NCBI GenBank assembly: GCA_038750655.1
Contig: JBCDGZ010000139.1
Span: 1-20,056, forward strand
DNA from: JBCDGZ01 sp038750655
Lineage (GTDB): Bacteria; Bacteroidota; Bacteroidia; Chitinophagales; Saprospiraceae
DNA length: 20,056 nucleotides
Reading direction: 5' to 3'
The notes under the pieces are model-generated. The model saw only the letters and a list, made by a program, of their open reading frames with translations. It ran no database searches and was not told the origin of the DNA. Numbering within the stretch: position 1 is the first letter of the stretch; each line of letters begins with the position of its first letter. Both the position numbers and the translations under genes were made by a program. Of the stretch, positions 14,486 through 20,056 are shown piece after piece.

Positions 14486-15266
14486 AATACAAGCACTATT
14501 TAACCGCAAGAAAAACGATGTTCTCAATATCTATTTCACCGCTGGCTATCCGCAGTTGGAAGATACCACCAGTATCATCCAGTCGCTGGACAAAGCAGGC
14601 GTTGATCTAATCGAAGTGGGCATGCCCTACTCCGACCCACTGGCCGACGGGCCGACCATCCAGCAAAGTGGCCAACAAGCCCTCGAAAATGGGATGACCT
14701 TGGAGCTGCTGTTCGAGCAAATAGCGGAGGTGCGCCAGCACAGCGAAGTCCCGCTGGTGATGATGGGCTATTTCAATCAGCTGATGCAGTACGGCGAAAC
14801 GGCCTTCCTGCGTAGGTGCAGCCAGATAGGCGTCGATGGCCTCATTCTTCCCGATCTGCCGTTGGAAGTCTACGAAGAGCAGTACCAGTCGCTCTTCGAA
14901 GAACTCGGCCTCAACATGACTTTTCTCATCACCCCGCAGACCTCCGAAGCTCGCATCCGCAAAGTCGATGAGCTGAGCCGCGGTTTTATCTACATGGTCT
15001 CCAACTCTTCGATCACCGGAGCCAAATCCGGCATCTCTCCACAGCAAATCGATTACTTCGAGCGCATCAACCAGATGAATCTGCACAATCCTCGACTTAT
15101 CGGTTTTGGCATCTCCAACCATGAGACCTTCCGTACCGCCTGTGACTACGCGCAGGGGGCCGTCATCGGTAGTGCTTTCATCAAGGCCCTGGCGAGAGGA
15201 ACATCGGTGGAGCAAAGCTGCCAGGATTTTGTCGAGATGATTCGGAATGTGCCGATTGAAACTTAG
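14478..15266 (+). CDS. trpA: Tryptophan synthase alpha chain
   Basis: TrpA cleaves indole-3-glycerol phosphate to indole and glyceraldehyde 3-phosphate, and indole passes through the tunnel to TrpB. The 262-residue product is a TIM barrel with the catalytic pair E46 and D57 in IEVGMPYSDPLADGPTIQ, the same spacing as E49 and D60 of E. coli. GISPQQI and GFGISNHET are also as expected. The ATG at 14478 is chosen because MNRIQALFNRKK starts like the family; a longer frame back to 14427 reads through the end of trpB. It overlaps trpB by 8 bases. It is the last gene of the operon and is followed by a terminator hairpin at 15280. Confidence 0.96.
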   Translation: MNRIQALFNRKKNDVLNIYFTAGYPQLEDTTSIIQSLDKAGVDLIEVGMPYSDPLADGPTIQQSGQQALENGMTLELLFEQIAEVRQHSEVPLVMMGYFNQLMQYGETAFLRRCSQIGVDGLILPDLPLEVYEEQYQSLFEELGLNMTFLITPQTSEARIRKVDELSRGFIYMVSNSSITGAKSGISPQQIDYFERINQMNLHNPRLIGFGISNHETFRTACDYAQGAVIGSAFIKALARGTSVEQSCQDFVEMIRNVPIET

Positions 15267-15279
15267 AGAAAGCCCTTAT

Positions 15280-15315
15280 TTTTGATGACAAAGGTTATCA
15301 AAATTGATTTTTTTT
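15280..15315 (+). terminator. Likely trp operon terminator
   Basis: TTTTGATGAC (15280-15289) and GTTATCAAAA (15294-15303) form a 10-bp stem with one G-U pair and an AAAG tetraloop. Four bases later comes a run of eight T (15308-15315). It lies 13 bases after the trpA stop. The stem is A/T-rich, so efficiency may be modest. Confidence 0.65.
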
Positions 15316-15780
15316 GAAATTTTTTAAACTTGTGTAAGCTGTTGTTTTTGAGGAGGTTAAAGTTGAAATAGGCTATTTAATTTGAATTAATAATATAGGA
15401 TTAAATCAAATTATTATGGAATTTTCACCTTTTCTCCGTCTATGTATCAACTGTTCGTTGTCTACAGGTACCAAAGGACGATGACATTGGCACTTTTGCG
15501 GTTCAAGTTGCGCAGAATGAATGGACAGATTGTATCTGTAGATTAAGTGGTGAGCCGGCGGAGGTGGTTGTGGGAGGGCCCACCCTCAAAGCCCCCAACT
15601 ATGCCCATTCGCTATTGAACTCTGCCCAATTCAATCGTCTCCCAACAACCAACTTTCAATAGTGATTCCATTACTCAACTATTCGGCAAGTCTTATCAGT
15701 TCCAAAACAGCCTAAGATCATCAAAATCTACCTAATTAGAATTAAACGCCAAATTATAAACAGATTAAAATATAGCTCTA
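15316..15780. other. Structured intergenic region before DAHP synthase, no convincing gene
   Basis: There are 514 bases between trpA and the DAHP synthase gene. After the terminator the first hundred bases are A/T-rich and contain the inverted repeat TAATTTGA (15378-15385) with TCAAATTA (15406-15413). A more G+C-rich block follows with the hairpin ACAGAT-TGT-ATCTGT (15525-15539) and a larger one at 15567-15599 (GTTGTGGG against CCCCCAAC with one mismatch, plus inner AGGG against CCCT). CTATTGAA (15612-15619) and TTCAATAG (15655-15662) form another inverted repeat. Two short frames exist: 22 codons from 15416 and 34 codons from 15442 (start MYQLFVVYRYQ); neither is convincing. The last 80 bases are A/T-rich, as expected before a start, but no clear -33/-7 pair is seen. 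Confidence 0.5.
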
Positions 15781-16797
15781 ATGATTATACAACTCAAAAA
15801 AGACATCGCCGCGCCTCAGCTGCTGCAACTGGAAGATAAGTTGCAATCCATCGATTGCAAGACCACCAAGGTCAACACGCAGTACGGTTCCTACATCATC
15901 GGAGTGGGGAAGCGGGAATTTGATATTCGCTCTATCGGGACGATGGAGGGCATCAAGGACATTCACCGGGTCAGTGATGCCTACAAATTGGTGTCGCGAA
16001 AATGGAAGGTCAATGATACGGTTATTGATTTGGGGGATGGGGTGAAGATTGGCACCGGGCACTTCGAGATTATGGCGGGGCCTTGCTCGATTGAGTCGGA
16101 GGCGCAGATTGAGGATACCGTGAATCACTTGGTGAAGCACGGCGTGCGGATTATGCGGGGTGGGGTGTACAAGCCGCGCAGTTCGCCTTATTCGTTTCGT
16201 GGGCTGGGGATTGAGGGCTTAAAAATATTTTACCAGAAATGCCAAGCGGCGGGGATCAAGATCATTACGGAGGTGATGATGGTGGAGCAGATTGAGGCGA
16301 TGTTTGATTATGTGGATGTCTTTCAGGTCGGGGCGCGCAATTCGCAGAATTTCAATTTGTTAGATGCTTTGGGGCAGGTTGATAAACCGGTAATGCTGAA
16401 GCGCGGTATTTCGGGGACGATTGATGAGCTGTTACAGGCTGCGGAGTACATCTTCTCTAATGGTAATGAGCGGGTGATGCTTTGCGAGCGGGGCATTCGT
16501 TCGTACGAAAAGGCCTATCGCAATACCTTAGATATTAATGCCATACCTATTCTGAAAGATAAGACCCATCTACCTGTTATTGTCGATCCTTCACACGGGA
16601 TTGGGGTGCGGAAATACGTTGAATCGGTGGCTTTAGCCGGAGTGATGGCTGGAGCGGATGCTGTGATTGCGGAAGTGCATCGCCGCCCAGAGAAGGCCTT
16701 TTCTGATGGTCAGCAGACCCTGGATTACGATCAGGCCGCTGCCCTTTACCGCAAGCTGAGAAAGACCTACAACTTTAGAGAGGATATGAAGCGTTAG
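15781..16797 (+). CDS. aroF: 3-deoxy-7-phosphoheptulonate (DAHP) synthase, type I-beta, with N-terminal regulatory domain
   Basis: This enzyme condenses phosphoenolpyruvate and erythrose 4-phosphate, the first step of the shikimate pathway. The 338-residue protein has two parts. Residues 1 to about 70 form a ferredoxin-like (ACT-like) domain, as in Thermotoga maritima DAHP synthase, where it mediates feedback inhibition by aromatic amino acids. The barrel follows, with MAGPCSIES (98-106; C102 as metal ligand), RGGVYKPRSSPYSFRGLG (from about 126), ITEVMM, VGARNSQNFNLL and VDPSHGIG. There is no fused chorismate mutase. It follows the trp operon after 514 bases and ends 3 bases from the convergent exported-protein gene. 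It could alternatively be related to KDO-8-phosphate synthase, but the N-terminal domain and motifs favour DAHP synthase. The symbol follows common usage for this type. Confidence 0.94.
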   Translation: MIIQLKKDIAAPQLLQLEDKLQSIDCKTTKVNTQYGSYIIGVGKREFDIRSIGTMEGIKDIHRVSDAYKLVSRKWKVNDTVIDLGDGVKIGTGHFEIMAGPCSIESEAQIEDTVNHLVKHGVRIMRGGVYKPRSSPYSFRGLGIEGLKIFYQKCQAAGIKIITEVMMVEQIEAMFDYVDVFQVGARNSQNFNLLDALGQVDKPVMLKRGISGTIDELLQAAEYIFSNGNERVMLCERGIRSYEKAYRNTLDINAIPILKDKTHLPVIVDPSHGIGVRKYVESVALAGVMAGADAVIAEVHRRPEKAFSDGQQTLDYDQAAALYRKLRKTYNFREDMKR

Positions 16798-16800
16798 TCT

Positions 16801-18165
16801 TTAACTTTTGAGCAACAATACCCGCATCACTTTCTCCTGATCCAGTTCTTGAGGTGTTTTTTCCGGAAAATATTTGAAGGAAGTAAACCAACTGGTCGGC
16901 AGGACAAAATGGTCGCGGGTAAATTTTTGGCTGGCCTGATCAATCGCGGCTAACTGCTCGTCGTGTTGATTGATGAGGGGGAGATAGCGCTCGGTAAGTT
17001 CAGCGATTTGCGCCTTCAGCGATTCCTCCCTTAATGCTGCTGTCTGGGGAAGTAGCAGCTGTCGTTCCAGGTCCAGTACCTGCATTTCCAGCCGCTCCAT
17101 TTGATAGGTGCGGTAATTTTTTTCGTGAAAAATCTTACTGTTCTTAACCTCTTGCTTGACATGCTCCTCATAGCGCCTGCGCAGTTCCGCAATGACCTTT
17201 TTATCCTGCTTACTAATTTCTCCTTCCATCGTTTTACGAATATCCAATAGTGCGGGTAGAGTCGTGTTTTGGGCAAAATCCAATCGTTGGCGGGCGAAGT
17301 CCAGCTGGGCACTTAAATTATCCTCCTCCTTCGCCAAGCCTCGTTCGTAGTGCTGAATCTTTTTTTCTTGTAGGGTTTGAAAATGATAAAACTGATCGGG
17401 GTCTAGTAAGTTCTTCATAAAAGCCCGGCGTTGATCCTGTGTTTCCCAATACCCCAAGGTTTCCCCTTTATCCCCTATGCCCTCGTTGTACGCTTGAAAT
17501 TCATGGATTGCTGCCCCCTGCTCCATACTTAGCTGCAAACTGGGATACTGACTCTGAATAAACTCGGCTTGCAATTGCAGCACCTGCTCCTGCTCTGCCG
17601 CTACAATAAACTCGTAGCGCAAAAACTGCTTAGGCGTCAAAATCGCCCGTACGCGGCCCTCCTCCTCTGCTTGCAATCGCTGCTCGTAGGTCCGCTTATC
17701 ATCAATCACCAACTCCGCCTGCTCCTGATAGCTCAACTCCGGCTTCCTCAAAGCTTCATACAAGGAATCCACCTGCCCCGCTGTCAAGTACAAATCCGCG
17801 AAACGCTTGCGCAAATTATCCTTCCCTTTCTTTACCTTCCGCTCCTCCATCCCTTGCAACATCTCCTCGTATTGCTGCACCACCACATCCAGCTTTTCCT
17901 GCTGCTTCGGCTCCAACAAGGGCCGAAAATAGGCGAAATAGCCTGTTTGGTGCTCCTCTTTGGTTTTAAAACGAATAATTCCCAAATGGTAATCCTTCAA
18001 AAATTCCTCCTCGGCGGCTTCCAAGCGGTCCACCTGCTCCTCGCTCAAGCCCAACTCATAGCGCAGGCTGCCCGCCATCGTCTCCCGATGATTGGGGTCG
18101 GGCTGGGCGAAGGTCATTAGAGGAAGTAAAAGGAGAAGGAGGTAAATAGTGTATAATTTTCTCAT
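16801..18165 (-). CDS. Exported coiled-coil protein with three tandem L(S/T)xxQ...PxQ repeats
   Basis: I do not recognise a named family. The 454-residue protein begins with a signal peptide (residues 1-20, hydrophobic L-rich core, cleavage after TFA). The mature part is mostly helical, rich in Glu, Gln, Lys and Leu. Residues 36 to about 273 hold three similar units. Each has a first motif (LSEEQ with Q44; LTAGQ with Q131; LSMEQ with Q216) and, 42-49 residues later, a second one (LLEPKQ with Q88; ILTPKQ with Q180; LLDPDQ with Q258). The unit period is 85-87 residues. Such LTxxQ-like motifs recall the Spy/CpxP family of helical periplasmic chaperones, but this is similarity of pattern only. 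Residues 275-420 are a long charged coiled-coil candidate. The C-terminus is more hydrophobic and aromatic (PTSWFTSFKYFPEK). The gene lies 63 bases downstream of ggt on the same strand and may be co-transcribed with it. Confidence 0.8.
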   Translation of the reverse strand: MRKLYTIYLLLLLLPLMTFAQPDPNHRETMAGSLRYELGLSEEQVDRLEAAEEEFLKDYHLGIIRFKTKEEHQTGYFAYFRPLLEPKQQEKLDVVVQQYEEMLQGMEERKVKKGKDNLRKRFADLYLTAGQVDSLYEALRKPELSYQEQAELVIDDKRTYEQRLQAEEEGRVRAILTPKQFLRYEFIVAAEQEQVLQLQAEFIQSQYPSLQLSMEQGAAIHEFQAYNEGIGDKGETLGYWETQDQRRAFMKNLLDPDQFYHFQTLQEKKIQHYERGLAKEEDNLSAQLDFARQRLDFAQNTTLPALLDIRKTMEGEISKQDKKVIAELRRRYEEHVKQEVKNSKIFHEKNYRTYQMERLEMQVLDLERQLLLPQTAALREESLKAQIAELTERYLPLINQHDEQLAAIDQASQKFTRDHFVLPTSWFTSFKYFPEKTPQELDQEKVMRVLLLKS

Positions 18166-18228
18166 GGGATGATTTTTAAAACGCCAAAGTCGCCTTCTAA
18201 CAACGCCAAAATCTCGCCAATTGTTTTC

Positions 18229-19956
18229 CTAGAATCCTTCCGCATGGTCATCCCCACGAGGGTCGGCCCCACCTTCCAGCTTGCCATCTGGCTGCACCAG
18301 TATGGCATCCACCCGGCCGATGGAGCCGCGCTCCTTGAGGGCGTGGCCTTTGGCCTGCAAGCTGTCCAGCAAGGCCGGAGAAAAGGTCTCCGCTTCGTAT
18401 TGGAGGGCATCGGGCTTCCACTGATGGTGAAAACGGGGGGCGGCGACGGATGCTGACATGTCCATCCCGAACTCCACGACATTGAGGATGCACTGGAAAA
18501 CGGAGGTGATGATGGTTGAGCCACCAGGGGTGCCCACCACCATATAGAGCTGGCCGTCTTTGGCGACGATGGTGGGGGTCATGGAACTAAGCATCCGCTT
18601 CTCGGGCCGGATGGCATTGGCTTCCGCACCGATGAGGCCGTAGAAGTTGGGGATGCCAGGCTTGGCGCTGAAATCGTCCATTTCATTATTCAAGATAAAG
18701 CCAGCGCCGGTGACATTGGTCTTGGAGCCGTAGCCGGAGTTGATGGTGGTGGTGATGGATACCGCATTGCCTGCGGCATCAACAATGGAGAAGTGCGTGG
18801 TTTCTTCGCTTTCCTGGGGGACGAAGTTGCCCGCTAGAATGCTGTCGCTAGGAGTAGCCTGGGTGGGGGTGTAGTCTTCCATGCGGGTAAGCAGGTAGGC
18901 GGGGTCGAGTAGTTGGGCTTGGGGGACGGGGTAGAAGTCGGCATCGCCGAGGTGGGTGGCGCGGTCGGCGTAGACGCGGCGCTCAGCCTCTGTCATCAGG
19001 TGGACAGCCTGGAGGGAGTGAAAGCCCCAATCGCGGAGGGGGTATTCCTCGGCGATTTCCAGCAGTTGAGTCAGAGCGATGCCACCGCTAGAAGGAGGAG
19101 GCATGGAGATGATCTCGAAACCTTTGTATTGTGATTGGACGGGGGCGCGCCAGACGGCGTCGTACTTTTTGAGGTCTTCGAGGGTCATGATGCCGCCGCC
19201 GGCCTTCATCTCTGCGACGATTTTATCGGCGACTTCCCCTTCGTAGAAGCCCGCTTCCCCCTTATCGCGGATCCGTTCGAGAGTGCGGGCCAGGTCGGGC
19301 TGTTGGAGGAGGTCACCAGCTTTCCAGCCGCCTTCTTTGACGAAGACGGGGAGGGTAGAGTTGTATTTTCTGAAGCCTTCTTCGAAGCGGTTGAGGCGCT
19401 TGGCTTGTTGTTCGGTAACGGGGAAGCCATCGGCTGCGAGGCGGATAGCGGGGTTGATGAGTTTGGGGAAATCCTTGAGCTGGCTGTAGCGGTCAAAGAT
19501 TTTGAACATCCCATCGACGGAGCCGGGGACGCCGGCGGCTAGGTGCCCATTAATACTGAGGCCCTTGATGACATTGCCTAGGCTGTCGAGGTACATATCT
19601 CGGTGGGCCGCCAGCGGCGCTTTTTCCCGAAAATCAAGCGCCGCCGTCTGGCCTTGCTGATCGCGCCAAATCATAAATCCGCCACCACCAATATTACCCG
19701 CTACCGGATAAGTAACGGCTAGGGCAAACTGTACGGCGATGGCCGCATCGGCGGCATTGCCTCCTTGTTGCATGACCTCAAGCCCAGCTTTAGTCGCTAA
19801 AGGATGGGCAGAAACCACCATCGCTTTATCGGCAATCGCTTGCTTATCGATTTGGAAGAGAGGGTCGGATTTGGAAGGTCTACAGCTGGAAATAAGGAGG
19901 AATAGGCTGAGTATGGATAGTAAAAAAGAGAGCCGCCAAACAGTAGGGTTTTCCAT
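18229..19956 (-). CDS. ggt: Gamma-glutamyltransferase, lipoprotein
   Basis: GGT removes the gamma-glutamyl group of glutathione and related compounds, by hydrolysis or transfer to amino acids. The 575-residue precursor autocleaves into two subunits. The nucleophile is T387 in ETTHFSIVD (second Thr), matching T391 of E. coli. DFREKAPLAA supplies the substrate-carboxylate Arg, and GNIGGGGFMIW, AGFILNNEMDDFS and VVGTPGGSTIITSV are family signatures. The N-terminus is a lipoprotein signal with lipobox ISSC (C25), so the protein is anchored to a membrane facing the periplasm, whereas E. coli GGT is soluble in the periplasm. The start at 19956 gives a positively charged n-region and a hydrophobic core. 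The coding strand is very G+C-rich, more so than its neighbour. It is followed after 63 bases by the exported repeat protein. Confidence 0.95.
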   Translation of the reverse strand: MENPTVWRLSFLLSILSLFLLISSCRPSKSDPLFQIDKQAIADKAMVVSAHPLATKAGLEVMQQGGNAADAAIAVQFALAVTYPVAGNIGGGGFMIWRDQQGQTAALDFREKAPLAAHRDMYLDSLGNVIKGLSINGHLAAGVPGSVDGMFKIFDRYSQLKDFPKLINPAIRLAADGFPVTEQQAKRLNRFEEGFRKYNSTLPVFVKEGGWKAGDLLQQPDLARTLERIRDKGEAGFYEGEVADKIVAEMKAGGGIMTLEDLKKYDAVWRAPVQSQYKGFEIISMPPPSSGGIALTQLLEIAEEYPLRDWGFHSLQAVHLMTEAERRVYADRATHLGDADFYPVPQAQLLDPAYLLTRMEDYTPTQATPSDSILAGNFVPQESEETTHFSIVDAAGNAVSITTTINSGYGSKTNVTGAGFILNNEMDDFSAKPGIPNFYGLIGAEANAIRPEKRMLSSMTPTIVAKDGQLYMVVGTPGGSTIITSVFQCILNVVEFGMDMSASVAAPRFHHQWKPDALQYEAETFSPALLDSLQAKGHALKERGSIGRVDAILVQPDGKLEGGADPRGDDHAEGF

Positions 19957-20056
19957 TAAAAATAATTTAGTAAATTTTTTATATGTAATATTTGTTTTGG
20001 TATGGTGTTTGTTTTAATGTGTTGTAGTTTGTAGAATAGTACTTAAAAGATTTAAG
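19957..20056 (-). promoter_or_regulatory. A/T-rich upstream region of ggt
   Basis: This 100-base stretch upstream of ggt is strongly A/T-rich and should hold its promoter, but I see no clear -33/-7 pair. The minus strand has TATTTTTA directly before the ATG, too close to act as its -7 box. At the window edge CTTAAA-AGA-TTTAAG (20042-20056) forms a small perfect hairpin. Confidence 0.3.

Noticed and set aside
14607..15215. Long minus-strand open frame (202 codons) opposite trpA
   Set aside because: It is a shadow of trpA on the opposite strand without its own promoter or recognisable domain.
18162..18524. Minus-strand frame overlapping the end of ggt and the following gap, with a protein-like tail (TIGEILALLEGDFGVLK)
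   Set aside because: Most of it reads ggt out of frame with a Ser/Pro-rich translation; the plausible-looking tail is only about 20 residues and lies in the short intergenic gap.
20042..20056. CTTAAA-AGA-TTTAAG palindrome at the window edge
   Set aside because: It is short, A/T-rich and cut by the window end, so no function can be assigned.

Overview
The window reads as a chromosomal segment of a Bacteroidota bacterium, probably from the Saprospiria (Lewinella/Haliscomenobacter-like). This is inferred from trp genes in the order E-G-D-C-F-B-A, the types of LpxB, SurE and cysteine-rich ferrochelatase, a topoisomerase I ending in glycine-aromatic repeats and a lysine tail, -7 boxes resembling TAnnTTTG, and little use of Shine-Dalgarno sites. 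There is no rRNA, tRNA, transposase, phage gene or CRISPR array.

Layout. (1) Bases 1-5183 hold housekeeping genes: the 3' part of topA (+), then lpxB, a small membrane protein and surE (all -), then hemH (+) diverging from surE. A compact array of short CC-NNN-GG hairpins and CCGTCTA-type heptamers lies between the membrane gene and surE and runs into the 3' end of surE. Two clear and one degenerate 20-base direct repeats sit in the surE/hemH divergent promoter. (2) Bases 5252-8282 hold holA and then a visibly more A+T-rich pair: an AraC-family regulator and an exported HEGQH putative metallopeptidase. (3) Bases 8363-15315 are a complete tryptophan operon, trpL-trpE-G-D-C-F-B-A. Its leader encodes a 21-residue peptide with three consecutive Trp codons, followed by a 16-bp terminator hairpin with a T tract and by sequences that can form a competing antiterminator. 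(4) Bases 15316-15780 are a structured intergenic stretch before a type I-beta DAHP synthase, the entry enzyme of the shikimate pathway that feeds the trp operon. (5) Bases 16801-19956 on the minus strand encode a lipoprotein gamma-glutamyltransferase followed by an exported coiled-coil protein built of three repeats of about 86 residues.

How they work together: DAHP synthase supplies chorismate precursors, TrpE/TrpG commit chorismate to tryptophan, and TrpD, C, F, B and A complete the route. Two layers of trp control are visible: feedback inhibition (LLES motif in TrpE) and ribosome-mediated attenuation in the leader. The attenuator is the most notable finding. Ribosome-mediated trp attenuation is classical in Proteobacteria and known in some Actinobacteria; I do not know of an experimentally characterised example in this phylum, though predictions may exist. 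All functions are inferred from reading the sequence, with no database search.
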